Shown in pieces: positions 1 through 12,614 of a stretch of DNA of 64,000 bases. The translations under genes and the position numbers were made by a program. The first letter of the stretch is position 1. Each line of letters opens with the position of its first letter. Source of the DNA: Streblospio benedicti (lineage: Eukaryota; Annelida; Polychaeta; Spionida; Spionidae); assembly GCA_019095985.1 (NCBI GenBank), contig CM032662.1, positions 41,450,443 to 41,514,442 of the forward strand, in the 5' to 3' direction. The notes beneath the pieces were generated by a model. The model worked only from the letters and a program-made list of their open reading frames with translations. It searched no databases and was not told the origin of the DNA.

Positions 1-331
1 TTTTTCAAAAGACACCTTACAAACTAAACAAAATTTAAAAAGAAATTTTTTAAAATTTTTAAATTTACAAATTTCCCTTTTACAATAGTTTGGCTTTTTG
101 GGAAAAAAAAAAAAATCTGACATCTGTAATAGATGTTTCAAAAAAGTTTTCTAACCCCAAAAAACCTTACTACACTAATTGCCAAACAAAAGGTTATATG
201 GTGTTATTTTCTTTGAAACCCCAAAAAAGTTTCCAATGGGTGTTGAAGATGTTCTATTCTTAAATGTAAATGTTGTTGTTTTCTAAACTTTGAGCATATT
301 CAGATTCTCGAAATGATGGTTATGCACCGTT

Positions 332-3300
332 CTAAAGGTTATGTGAATCTTTGAGCTCTAGAACCAGTTTTATTATCTCTTCGTCCTTTTCATTCTCAAA
401 ACGAGTATTCTCCATGTTTTTTGTTAACACTGATGATCCTGCATCCAAAGATAGACTTGACATTGATCGCTCCAGATTGGGTTTGATCGCAAATCTGCAA
501 AACACTAAAGACTTGCAATTCATGCTGAAGTATTATCAGTGATAATGATTGGTTCTGTTAGGAACATAACAGCTATTTACCTAATTTAATATTAATTTAG
601 ATAACCCACGTAGATGATTTCCCTTTAACATACATGTATGTCTAAATACTCATTACAAGCGCATAGTTCATTTTTATCTAAATGAGATCAATGATTCAAT
701 CAACTTTATAGAATTTTTTTAACTTTACAGTTGAGACGTTCGATGGAACGTACATTTTGATGAGTATGGCCTTGACCACTTTTGCCTGTCTCGCCTTGGC
801 TGCCACCACCAGTGGAGACTCGTTCTGGTTGTTGCGGCTGTCGATGTCGGGGGATTCCTTCCAGGGTCTCCAGGTACTGCAGAACCTGGGAACAAGGAGT
901 GAGTGATACTGAGTAATGTCTGGTGCTTAGGGATATAGTAGCTGGTGTTGGTCATTCATTGAATTTCTTCACCGTATTGCAGCGCCTGGATAAAAAGACT
1001 GACTAGTATTGAGTAACAACAAAGCAAACAAACCTCCCCTTACTTTGGGTTTGTTTTATTTCATAGTTGTATCTGGTAGTCACATTCCAATCACCAAAAG
1101 GATTATGTATGTGTCCTTCAATGCGTTCATTGTGTTGGAATCCTTATATTTACACACCGTTCATCTTAACACAATACAATAAATTACATGGATTGACAGT
1201 TTCGACAAATGCTGTTGCCATTTTCAAAATCTCTCTGTGCATGTCAAGGTCACTCAGCACGACTTCCAATGCCGAAAATCGGATCGTACACATAGGAGAG
1301 GTGATAGCCCCCTCGTCTCTGTTCATGACCCGATCCTGTCGTTGTATTTTAATCGCTTCCTTGATGATTCTTGTCTCCAGCAAATCTCTGTCCAAAACAC
1401 TCACTTCCTCCCACTTTATCTCATGATTCTTATGAGGGATGTTGATCAGAACACTAGGGTAACTTTCACCAGAGCAGTGAGAAAAGAATCCCTAACCCAA
1501 ATCAACGAGAGTGCAATCACGGGTCATGTTAATCAGAACAATCATGAGATAGACTGGGAGGAAGTGAGTGTTTTGGACAGAGAGAGTGACTGGAGTACAA
1601 GAACCATCACGGAAGCAATTGAGATACGAGGACAGAAGCAGGTCATGAACAGGGACGAGGGGGCTTTCATCTTTCCCATGTGTACGATCAGATTTTCGGC
1701 ATCGGAAGTCGTGCGGAGTGACCTTGACATACACAGAGATTTTTAAAATGGCAACAGCATTTGTCAAAACTGTCAATCAATGTAATTTATTGTGTTGTAT
1801 TAAGATGAACTTTGTGTAAATAAATAAAGGGTTATGCGAGTACTAAGGCACTGGCATCTTTTAATTTGGAACCTTTCGTTTGTCTGCATATATATCTGTA
1901 GGTCTAATAAGCTATACAACTAACCACCAAATCATCATCCATAGTCTGAAAGCAGATGCAAACACCAGCACTACCATTCATTTTGCACTTTACTAAAATG
2001 TACCAGAATATGTTTATGCAATGTATTCACATGTCATACGCATCAGAGCTTCACCTTTATACTACCACCTCTAGCCACATGGTGGACCACGTTGTTGCCC
2101 TCGTTGTCCAAGCTGTCCAGTTCGAGTCCCGGCTTCTTCGTGAGGATCTTGATGACGTGTATGTGTCCGGCGGCGGCGGCCAGCATGAGCGGGGTGAGTC
2201 CGGCCTGGTTGGGCAGGTTCAGGTCGGCAGCCGGCAGCAGCGCCTGCACCATGGACTGCGAGCCTGGAGGGGGGCAGGGTGGTGATTAATAGCACAGTAC
2301 TGTTATTTTGTACCTTTCTGCTGATTGGCTAGTTTTCCAGGCTACACTTTGGAAGACCATAGAGAGCCAAGTGTCCTGGTGTGATATTATATAGTGTGTT
2401 CTATAGTATAGATTAAATCAAGGTTCTTAATAGTAAAATCAAATTTAATCTCTTTTTCTTGGCATACCATGCAGATTTTCAAATTGATTTTTAATAATTA
2501 TATTCTTCATAATACCTAATTGGATATTGTTTCTGAATCATTTTTTTTTAATCATACGTAAATAGTTAAATTACCAATAGCACAGGCCAGGTGGATGGGG
2601 CAGTTCATGTCCTCATCAAACACGTCTGGGTTCGCCTTGTACTTGAGCAGGAGCTTGGTGAACGCCACATTGGACGCCGAGCAGACGACATGGAGGGCCG
2701 TTCTTCCCAGCTGATCGCTCTCATCTACGTCGCATCCGGATTCCAAAAGTTTTTGAGCCTCCTTTGGTTTATTGTCATGGAACGCTTGATGCAGGGCCGG
2801 TGGACGGGGTGTTTCTTTCAGCAGGGAGATGATTTTCTCATTTTTCTTGTCTATGCCTATATCTAATGCAGTTTTCCCATGATTGTTTTTAATGTCTCGG
2901 TTAATGCCCGCTTTTAGCAGAATCACCACACATTGCTCAAATTCTTTCTTTGCAGCTATATGAAGGGCCGTGTTTCCAGCTTTATTACACATGCTCATGT
3001 TGGCCCCGTAGTTGAGGAGATGGTGGATGTTGTCTGCTTTGTTGTCAGAAGCTGCTTTCATAATAGGAGTGCTGTGGTAGTTGGTCTGAGCATTTACACT
3101 GGCACCTGCATTGATCAGTGCAGTGATAACTGATGGTGTAGGGTGTTCAGCAGCATAATGAATGGGTTGAATAGCATTTTTATCCCCGAGTTTGACATCG
3201 GCTTGTGCATTTATCAAAGTTGTCATATTATGAATATCACCGTAACCAGCTGCCAGACTTAATGCAGTCACCATTCCCTCCTTACTCTGCTCATTGACCT

Positions 3301-3580
3301 GAGCGCCGGCGCGCAGTAACTTACTGATCACAGACGAATTGTCAGTATTACACTCTGCAGCCAACATCAACACATTTCTGCCAAATTGTCCAACGGCATT
3401 GATGTCTGCCTTGATACTAAGAAAATAGTCAACCACATTTTCCCTGCCAAACCGTGCAGCCAGGTGAAACCCTGTGTCACCATGTTCATTCTTTGCCCAT
3501 AGCAGTGACGGGTCGGCCTCCAGCAGGGTGCGCACCGTGCTCAGGTCCCCGTTTATAGCGGCAATACGTAAATCAGACAT
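332..3580 (-). CDS. Ankyrin-repeat protein, about 14 repeats
   Basis: The first coding exon (3580-2575) opens at an ATG reading MSDLRIAAINGD and holds about ten and a half ankyrin repeats of roughly 33 residues, with clear cores such as GNTALHIAAKK and LGRTALHVVCSA. It splices (CTATTG/GTAATT, phase 1) to 2263-2055 (AGLTPLMLAAAAGH), which ends at a strong donor AAG/GTGAAG in phase 0. Exon 885-729 continues with VLQYLETLEGIP, then DIDSRNNQNESPLVVAAKA one frame over, so a G-run at 849-853 seems to carry one extra base. The proposed last exon (494-332) follows a good acceptor and ends DEEIIKLVLELKDSHNL-stop, but its phase does not join exon 3 cleanly, so an exon may be missing. No other domain, signal peptide or membrane segment is visible. 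It is probably a cytosolic scaffold; the specific partner is unknown. Confidence 0.82.
1159..1812. mobile_element. Penelope-like retroelement 3' ends in an inverted (foldback) pair
   Basis: Two arms, about 1159-1430 on the minus strand and 1525-1812 on the plus strand, are inverted copies at roughly 85-90% identity by eye, around a spacer of about 90 bases. Both arms encode the tail of a GIY-YIG-linked reverse-transcriptase polyprotein: the plus arm reads NNHEIDWEEVSVLDRES, then TITEAIEIRG and VMNRDEGA, and the minus arm reads TRIIKEAIKIQ and VMNRDEGA. This text is typical of Penelope-like elements. Only 3' ends are present, with no reverse-transcriptase core. It lies in an intron of the ankyrin gene and is a decayed fossil. 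Confidence 0.7.
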
Positions 3581-4394
3581 GATGATCACATTCACGTGGG
3601 TGGCGTATTCCAATATATCTATTGTATATACAACATCCTATTTGTCGTCAAGCATGAATTGTAACGTTGCGTTATCCAGACATGTATGCTATTTAGTGCA
3701 TTTCATTTTGACCCAATGGATATCCATGTACTAACTTGTTTGGAAAGGATACTAAAAATGTCATTTTATCCACATTTGCATATCCATAATCGAATGTCCA
3801 AGTAAAGTAAACAAAAACACTCCCAATACATCATTAGGATATCAGGGATTATAATGAACTAAGCCTCTCGTATACTGGGTTCTTGTGCAATAAATGTCAT
3901 GCATTTAAATCACTGCGCATGCCCCAAAATACAGTAAGACATCCTTAACATATTGGGCTGATGCATCAAACACTATGTTATTGGGATAGGTGTTTTCTAT
4001 TTATTTTATTTGCATGAAATGCTTAAGAATTTATGTCATGCATATATCAACATCATTTGAAAATGTTGCAGAATAGTGCTCGTGTGTAATAAGCCACACC
4101 AGGTTGTACAGTATCAAAATAAACATACATTGATAATGCACCAACAAGGATGACCAGATATGGACATGACTGAAAGCGCTTGATATCTACACATACTCTT
4201 ATCACCATCACACTGTGGGAACAATGACTGTAACAGTAGCACTGCAGATAGGTACACTAACATGTCACATTTATGAGCAATCACTAGAATACACACAAAT
4301 ATTTACAAAATACACTATAATAAACACTAAAAGTGTCAAAACGGATCACCATTTTTGAATGGAATGTGCTCATTTACACTCGTCTTTCTCTATT

Positions 4395-4592
4395 ATCATC
4401 CTCTTGGGAGTTTACAGTCACACCTGAACATTGGTACCCTTGTCAGACTATATCAATATCTGCCTTTTCTTCCACATCACAACCATGGCACAGACTCAAC
4501 ACCCACCACAAGTTCCGACCAGGAATCAAACTCCACCTCACTACCTTCTGGTCACGAGTCCAACCAACTATCCATTTGGCCATGAAGCACCA
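4395..4592 (-). mobile_element. tRNA-derived SINE
   Basis: On the minus strand the sequence has a tRNA-like head. An A-box-like TGGCCAAATGGATAG lies near 4580-4562 and a B-box-like GAGTTTGATTCCT near 4534-4521, with spacing right for an internal Pol III promoter. A non-tRNA body follows towards lower coordinates. The outer ends are estimated, since no target-site duplication was recognised. Confidence 0.55.
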
Positions 4593-5354
4593 CTTTCCAT
4601 GATTACCACCATTTATTTTATAACTCGATGCTGTACATGGGCAGCTTTCATTATTATTTTATTAGTGATTGTCCATAACAAAATGCTTTATCATAAAAGG
4701 ATTTGTGGCATTGTGGGATTCACCGGACCGTCCACCAATAACACATCCTCAACCAAAATCCACCACTGGCATATCTATTCATTTAGGGTTGTACATAATT
4801 ATTTTCATGGCTTACAAAAGATTGATAGTTGATAGTGAAATCATAGTGGATCTTAAACTCACGTTATCAATAAAATGGTATGTACATTTATTCATTAGCA
4901 TATATTATTAGATCTGGTTGTCTATATTCTGGATAAGCTTCCCATGGACTAATTCTCCACCCGTAGCCGCCTACCTGAGAGTCCACTGTCCAGATCCAGT
5001 GATGGATTATTCAGAGTTATCACGATATCTAGATGATCCTTGAAATTTAGGTATACAGCACACTAATGATCCAGATGTTATGATGATCAAATGAAACATG
5101 TCACAATTCTTACATATGCATATAATACACTTTTTTCAGAGGGAGATACTATGACTTTCAATACCTTAGAGTGGCTAGTCAACCTTATTATCCAGGTAAT
5201 ACACACGAAGATTTGACTTACTTTAGGGTGATTTGTATTGAGAATGCATAACTCTTCAATTCAATAAAAAGTATGTTGATTGCAGTTGTATCTCGTTGCT
5301 TTGAATGGCACATCAATTACTTCGTCGGGCAAGCTAAATAGAATTATATCTAAA

Positions 5355-5525
5355 GTACGACCTCTACCAAGACCACCCGGGAGACTGGTTTTAAGTGGTC
5401 TCAATACAGAGGTGTTCTCTCCAAGGGCATTTCTCTGACCTCTTTCAGATAAGCTCTAGATGTTAGAAAAAGATCTTATTATTCATGTGGTCTCTATTTC
5501 AGGGAAGTCTTAATTGGAGGTCATA
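5355..5525. mobile_element. Degenerate TA-flanked MITE, CAGTAGAACCT family
   Basis: It contains the family's internal words (AAGACCACC, GTGGTCTCAATACAGAGGTG, TTAATTGGAGGT) but the terminal repeats are worn. Boundaries are approximate. Confidence 0.45.
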
Positions 5526-6388
5526 ATGCGCAACAGATTTGCGGGAATGTGGACACGCATCGCTCTGAGAAACAGAGTCATACTAATGATTGTTTTTTCT
5601 CAAATTTGAACACTATTGAAATTTATCTACACTATACAACCGTCCAAGACCTTATGCCCATGCTGATCCACCCTCACATTAGACTAAAAACTATATGCTA
5701 AACATATCCATTTATATAATCAAGAACTTAAAACATACTACTTTTCTACACTTATTCTACGTGACTTGAGATCAACGAAAATAGTACATTCCAAAGACGT
5801 TATCCACATTGGTCACAGGTCAAATGGATTAGCTTGTTTTAGTGTTTTTTTAATACATCAAAGTGCATGTCCCTATCACAAGTCCGCACTATTACACCAA
5901 TCACACATAACCAGGATTAATACAGAACCAGCGCTCAACTGTGATTATCACTATCAATGTATGTGCATTTAAAGCCATTAAAGCATAATTAACAGATGTC
6001 TTTATAAATCAACATTTGTAAATCCGTATATCACCAATGCTACCTCTGGACCCCTGGTCACATCATGTAACCACATTTCAAACCCCACTTCATATATGTA
6101 CGCTGACCACTTTAAATCAACAGATTACTTATACAAATTTTATTCACGCTGTAACCTGCTCACCCCTGGTCACAGATGACCAGTTTTAATCTGGTCAAGC
6201 AGATTTTAAGGTTTCGGACGACCGATGTCTCACCCCCAGCTTTAAATCTCAACCCACTGTCACATATATTTTTCCCTCCTTTTCTGTCAAGCAAGCTTGT
6301 AGAATAGCTCTTCAAAATGAGTTAACTTTATAGATGATCTGTATAAATCACCAGTAACCACTCGTACACCTCACCCCGCCGCCGCCGC

Positions 6389-6400
6389 CACGTGCACGTG
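6389..6400. promoter_or_regulatory. Two abutting CACGTG E-boxes
   Basis: CACGTG occurs back to back at 6389-6394 and 6395-6400, just after a GCCGCCGCC run. This is a palindromic bHLH-type site by sequence only. No start exon was recognised nearby, so function is inferred weakly. Confidence 0.3.
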
Positions 6401-6766
6401 TTGCTGGCCTCACCCACTGAGTCTCACCGTCACGGCTCAACTCACGCTCAACCTCACAATCAGTGAAGCCAACTGATGGGAAACTTGACACTTGTGTAAG
6501 GCAAGCACCTTTTAAATACGACCTCGTATTACATACACAAATAAGGGGCAGTTGTCATACAGGTTCTTTTTAATAAACAAAACAGTTTGTCAACTGCTTT
6601 TCATGAGTACACGCATTAAAGTGCACAGTTTGAAAATTGCTGCCCTTGTTTTGTGACTTCTGAATAGATATGCTTTTGGAATGATCAGTAGGGGAGTCTT
6701 TATGATCCAAACCTGTATCTGTTACTGTGGGAAGAACTGGAGAAGGTACGTGGCCCTGTACATGTA

Positions 6767-6944
6767 CAGTAGAACCTTTCTAGTAGGACCACCTTTGGGA
6801 CCGGTGTTAGGTGGTCTCAATAGAGAGGTGGTCGCTATATGGAAGTTCGTTTTGGTAGCTTTATGAAGGTTTGGGACTGTGAAATGTGGTCTTATCAGAG
6901 AGGTGGTCTCAGTAGAGAGGTGGTGTTAATTCGAGGTTCTACTG
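6767..6944. mobile_element. Full-length MITE, CAGTAGAACCT family, 178 bp
   Basis: The ends CAGTAGAACCT and AGGTTCTACTG are inverted repeats, flanked by TA on both sides (6765-6766, 6945-6946). The interior is built from repeated words like GAGAGGTGGTC. The TA duplication and CAG start resemble pogo/Tc1-mariner-type non-autonomous elements. No coding capacity. Confidence 0.75.
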
Positions 6945-8425
6945 TACATCTACACACTCGCTTGTCAATTGTTCGCAACGTATCCGCTCCAGGTCATCCG
7001 ACCATCGTATGTCGGACAGATGAGCTACTCTGCCTAATTTGAGATGTCTTCAATGAACCAGCTGCTTCCCAGCTGACGCAAGCTCCTATAACGTTTCTGG
7101 TCGACACGCCTGTGTGGGACGACCACATGAAGGGTGACCTTTAATGGAAGATGAAGCAAGATTTCACTTTCAATGTCGGATGCATCATGATTTCACGAAA
7201 CGCCATTGTCAAGCAAGTGTGTGAATACAAGTTTGCACCTTCACTGGTTGTCCCACGAGAACAAATATGTGTTGGAGTCCAGAATCGTAAAGGTGACCAT
7301 AGATGGTGATAACAGTTTACTGGATAAGACCATTCTTGACATAATCCTGCATAATTTGCATTTGCTTTGTGTTGTGTGTTTATGGTTTCGTGGTTTTCTT
7401 TTGTTTTTGTTGTTGTTTTTGTTGTTTTTTGTTGTTATTTTTTGTTTTGTTTTGTTTTGTTTTTTATGGGACATTGGAAAAATATCTATTCTCTATATGA
7501 TTTAATACATTTATAGGTAGGATTGCTGTAGTAATCACGATATGATTTTCTTTGCATTTGTTTTAAGGGTTTGCTTTTTGTTTTGTTTTCAAAAAGTAAT
7601 AACCTTTAAACATCCTATTCTCGGTGTTTTACCGTCACCAAGCATAATCCCACTCCCCTATAAATTCCATTTGACTTGTGACTCGTAAGAACCTGCCTAC
7701 AGTGTTTAACATCAAATCATATTTTTATAATGGAGCCCCTTTAATGAATTTGCTTCATGCATCCCTCAATAGGCAACAACGACACTGCCACACGGTCTCT
7801 CTATAGCATGTGTCGGTCGACAATCTGGTATTTCTAGTTTTAAAGCACTGTTTGAAATTCTTTTCAATGGAAACTTACACCTTACCTATGAGAAGGACGC
7901 TCATCGGTTCTTTTCTTCTTAAAGTGGACACTATTGTCGGTTAAAGGCAATTTATTTTACACTGTTCACAACGAACACCAGTATTGCAACGTCATTTTCA
8001 GTAATTTGTGTGTCGATTAATAAGCTAGATTAATGAGAAGGTGATCTGGATAATTTATTTTCAGACTTCTTGTAGGGGCCATTGAATATGGAGCAGAAAC
8101 CACGTGAGAATCCACATCTGGACTTTCACTGATAAGCCCTTCTATAGCAGGGCCCCGTGGACGTGGTTTGTATGCTACATACGCAGAGAAGGGGCACAAG
8201 AGACCTACAATCTACTCGTTTCTTTTCATAAAAGCCTTGCCTCGTATCTAGGCAATTCTATAGACGCTATAAGTTTGTGTGTGGTCTTATAGTAAATATT
8301 GTTTAAGTGTGGTATTGTATTTGTAGTGCACATTTAAGAGTGTAGCAATAATTTTAAGACGACACGTTCATGACTATTTATAGTGAAGACTGGCATAACA
8401 TTCTTAAACATATACTGATTTGCTT

Positions 8426-11055
8426 CTACTTTTCTGGTGTAAAATTTTCATACACATCTGCAAGTGTCTGTTGCTCTGGTCCATTCATGGCATCGTTTTC
8501 TACAATGTCGACATTGGCACAGTCAGATTCAACTGCTTGTCCGATATCGGCTTCAGAATAAACATCATCATCCTCATCCACCATATCAGCATCTTCTGGG
8601 TGCATTTCAATATAGACGTCGGTATCTACATAAAGCTCTTGAGCAGGGTCTTCTTTATTTTCTACAACATTAGAAAGAGCATTCATATCCTGATATGTAT
8701 GTGGATTTAGATTTGTGTCTGTGTCTTGACAATTGCCGTAATATGGCAAGCTGATGTCTGAAGACCTCGGGTTTTCATCTGCCACATATTCATAAACATC
8801 CGGACAGTCACTCACTCTGCTCTGGTTTTCTGGTTCCGTTGTGTTTTCCGCTGATGTCTGGTCCGTTTGGACGATAGCCGTGTAGTTTTCCGAAGTAGCT
8901 TTATCTTCCTCGAGGTTGGCGACTGGAATTTCATAATCACTGCCTGGATTTTCACTGCAATAAAAAAGAATAAGACACTTCTGATATAGTATTGATATGT
9001 TAAAATATAGTATTCAGTATATATAAATGTTAAACCGGGAGCTTAATTTGCAATACAGGCTAAGAATGCGAGTAGTTTAATTGATCTTCCTAAAGATGTG
9101 TTCTGTAAAAAGCTTAATAATTCCTCTTTGTCCCATGTTTTGACAATGTCACATACTTTTCCTTAATAATGTCATGTTCATTAACTTTCGGAATCAGTGT
9201 GACAGATGAGGCAGTACCTGTCGCGAGCCGTCTTCTCTGCCCGCCTGCGAGTGTGGCGATACAGCAAGACGTCCAGCCCGCACATGGTGACCACGCAGGC
9301 CACGACGATACCAGCCACCGCACCGGCTGGAAGAGAGGGGCTTTTATAGTTCAAGGTCTAGCTATGATTTAAGTTACAATTAAAGTTCTAGTTCTAGTAA
9401 TGAGCATGCGTGAAGAAGCCATTTCGGTGTAAAGGACGTTTGCTTTAAACCTAAATTAATCTTCGAAATTTGCCTATTTGAATTATCTGCTCAATGAACA
9501 ATGACCTAGATTAAGTGGTATGGGAAGAGGAACCCCACTCGCATATGGGCAATCCCACGTTCTAGTTCCATTTCTGGTTGGTATCCTACATTTTATTACA
9601 TCATTAATATTAACCTTGCTCTAAGATATTTTACATTAATTTATATCTATTCATTTCATCATTAAAAAAAACAATAGCATTATATAAAATGACATTATGA
9701 GCTATCAAAAAAATACTGTAAAACTAGAAATGTTTGCGAACGATTTAATTTGAAAAATTTCGTGGGTAGGTGCAAAAATGCAAACGTTAGTAGCCTATGT
9801 AAAGTAGGTCCCTAATGGACCAAAATCGCAAAAATTAAAGTCACAAAATAATTTATATATGAAAATCGCAAAATTTAATATTCTAGTTTTACAGTATGTA
9901 GCTGCACCATTTTCATCCATCTAAATGTTATTCTACCTCCAAGTGTCTGTGATGGGACATTCAATCCTGGTATGGAGGTAGTGGTTTCTTCAGGGTCATC
10001 TCTGCCGCTTGTGGACTCTACTGATGTACCGAAGCCTGTCAATATAATATCGAGAATAACTATTCTTTGCCGTATGTACATATATATCTTTATATGTGCA
10101 TGACAGAATTAGGCTGCAATAATGCTAATATTTTTATACGGTGGTTACATAGGCAAATCAATGGGGTGTATTGGGAGCAGGAGGCATCCCTACCTCTTCC
10201 CAACCAAAATATATTTCATTTTCATGGGTTTATTGCATCCATTATCATACACATACTTATCATATCTAAACACAAAATATAGACCACTGTTTAGTACATT
10301 ACCATTCCCATAACAAATCTCAACTTTTCTCCTGACTCCTGATGTTACGGATGCATTGTGAATTTCCGTGAAGAATAGTTGTGCTTCAAAATCGGGCTTT
10401 AAACATACCTTTGTTTTTCATACATTCCTGTACACATCTAGATCTAGCTGTAACATATAGTATAAACTATCCTCAAACACTCACGGTTGTCATAGGTGGT
10501 CTCTAACCCAGATGTAAACGTGTCTGTGCCAGCTGTTGAGGCTGAGTCGTTGCTATTGAGAATCGTTGTTTCCGCTTCAATGGTTGTGGCGTTTTCCAGG
10601 TCTGCATAGTTAAAGTTAATCTCCAGGGTCGTGTTAAGGGCGTCTTTCAGGTTTGTAGTACATTGAATCTCCGCTAGCAGCAGCACCGGCACAATCAGTG
10701 ACGCTAGTAAAGAAAAAGAAGTTTGATTATGCATGAGTGTAAATGCAATTGAGTATAATTTGTTACTAGAGGATACATGGAGGTCATTTTATATCTGCAT
10801 TTGAAGCATGAAAGAATCACAAATATAGCAATCAATTTTCTTAACATTCAGCAAGTCTCTAAATATAAAAACACATATATGCAAAGCACCTTTGAAACTC
10901 TCTAGTCATTATTGTATTTGAACCATTCGAACATTTGATTGCTTATCAAAATAAAAACGTATCAGGCTTGTTCTTTGTAAACTAAACAATGCACGTATAC
11001 ATCATATATATGACAATAATTTTAAATGTTACTTACCTAAATATGCCAAATCCAT
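8426..11055 (-). CDS. Type I membrane protein with tyrosine-rich cytoplasmic tail (324 aa)
   Basis: Five exons close in phase: 11055-11037, 10703-10485, 10035-9937, 9326-9218 and 8954-8426. Exon 1 is MDLAYL plus one base and ends at a perfect donor (TTTAG/GTAAGT). Exon 2 continues ASLIVPVLLLAEIQC, giving a signal peptide. The ectodomain (about 22-112) is short, Ser/Thr/Asn-rich and has no recognised fold; several N-glycosylation sequons (NTT, NAT, NDS) are visible. The membrane helix is GAVAGIVVACVVTMCGLDVLLY (about 113-135), stopped by RHTRRRAEK. The acidic tail has 11 tyrosines, including YxxM at 236 (YQDM) and 263 (YIEM), YEIP at 156 and YEN at 317. Known SH2 preferences for these motifs (PI3K p85, Crk, Grb2) suggest a phosphotyrosine scaffold or receptor subunit. 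That role is inference and no family was recognised. Confidence 0.85.
9716..9894. mobile_element. MITE with CTGTAAAACTAGAA termini, 179 bp
   Basis: The ends CTGTAAAACTAGAA and TTCTAGTTTTACAG are exact inverted repeats, flanked by TA at 9714-9715 and 9895-9896. It sits in intron 3 of the membrane-protein gene, about 40 bases from the donor of the 10035-9937 exon. It is distinct from the CAGTAGAACCT family. Confidence 0.75.
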
Positions 11056-12614
11056 GTCATGTCAATGTATCTGTATCCATATGAAATGAAGAACTAGGAA
11101 GTGCAATTTATTTGTTGTACATACATGTACCATCTAAATTGGGGATTTACTACACACTATTTGATGATCTAGATAAGGCTACAGTCCAACCACATGATTT
11201 GTGGGAAACCCATTTCTATACATGAATTGTATATTGAATCAGTGAGTCATCTTGTACAGGTCAAATGGCCCCACATGGTTTCATGAAATGGGCGTTCTCC
11301 AATTCACACGATATCATATTGCCTTCTTCATTAAGAAACAAGTGCAGTCAATATGCACTTCCAATTAACCTGCTCAATAAATGACAAATATGCCCTACAA
11401 TTAGCAAGTGTCTGCTATACACATAGATATGTTTAAAAGACCAAGTCACACCGTCATCTAACTGCGCAAACTGCAACGTGTTTATTGGCACTAAAAATGG
11501 AGAAGTGTTGTTTACACGACGGTTCATTTTTTTACTACAAAATCAACCAGCCACTTCTTCATGGCAAGTGGACGGCGTCTGCTTGTGGTTCCCTTGTGTT
11601 TAATTATTGCGTTGTGTTGACCTATGTATAAACAGTTTGTAGTATACAGTAGAACCTTACTAATAAGACCAACACGTGGCAGTCCGCATGGCGTCTTAAA
11701 TGAGGTGTGACTATAGGGAGTGTTCTCTTTATATAGGTTTCATTGGCACTGCAGAAAGGTGGACTCATTCTAGAGATGTGTTTGATTAGGTGTTCAAATG
11801 TAGTGAGCATGCCGTAGATGAACGAATGTTCATTTTATAGTTAAGAACTTGAGACGGGTAAAAATGAAAAATTGTTTTGTCTGTTTGTTTTATTTCATCA
11901 TTTTAACATCATTTGCAGTCCACCAAAAAACAATACATGTGATCACATATATAACATAAAACCATATCTAAAATGTCAGCAATTAACAGTTAAAACGTAC
12001 AGTTAGTGGAATTACGTTGAATTTGATAAAATATGCTATTTAAGTGTACAAAAATGTATACCTATTACAGAGATGTTAAAAGAATCTTTAACATTTGCCC
12101 TAACCACACACGCAATAAAAGCTGATATGATCACAGTGTTTATTCGTCAAATACATACTATATGAACAGGCAAAATTACAGATGATTTAACTAGCGACAT
12201 ACTATTCAAAATAAAAGAAATGTGTAAAACAATGTTACGAATAACCGTCAAACACATAAAATACAATTAAAACTAATATCACAGTATCGCCTAGCTTAGA
12301 GACCACTTTAGTTAATAATCACCTGACTCTCCAGGTAACAACATCTTTCAAATACTTAGTACATCATTGAAATACAAGGTATCCACCACTGCGCTTGACC
12401 TAAAAGTACTTGTTCTTTGGCCGACAGGCACAGACACATGAAGTCATCATGCTTTACAAAAGTACCTTACTTGCCAACCTGTATTCATTTAACGATTACC
12501 TATCACAGTAAGCCAGAACTTTTACCACTCTCGCGCTTCAACAATGCTCTCTGGAATAGCAAACGAAAACACAACTTCTACCACTCCTGCACTTGAACTT
12601 TGAACCCTGGTCCT
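11056..12614. other. Intergenic spacer
   Basis: AT-rich sequence with no supportable gene. A worn CAGTAGAACCT-family MITE starts at 11647 beside TA. Otherwise I see nothing in it. Confidence 0.6.
11647..11790. mobile_element. Truncated MITE, CAGTAGAACCT family
   Basis: The left terminus CAGTAGAACCTTACTAATAA is intact beside TA, while the right half is degraded (GGTGGACTCATTCTAGAGAT) and the right terminal repeat is not clear. Confidence 0.5.

Larger units (their letters stand above)
3614..8425. other. Intergenic spacer
   Basis: No convincing gene is seen between the ankyrin gene and the membrane-protein gene. It holds a tRNA-type SINE (about 4395-4592), two MITE copies (5355-5525 and 6767-6944), a GCC run with paired CACGTG boxes near 6380-6400, and a T/G-rich low-complexity tract at 7370-7475. 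A TTTATT at 8054-8059 is a possible polyadenylation signal for the minus-strand gene ending at 8426. Confidence 0.6.

Noticed and set aside
4431-4832. Plus-strand open frame of 133 codons with a hydrophobic stretch
   Set aside because: It overlaps the minus-strand SINE and has no splice or family support.
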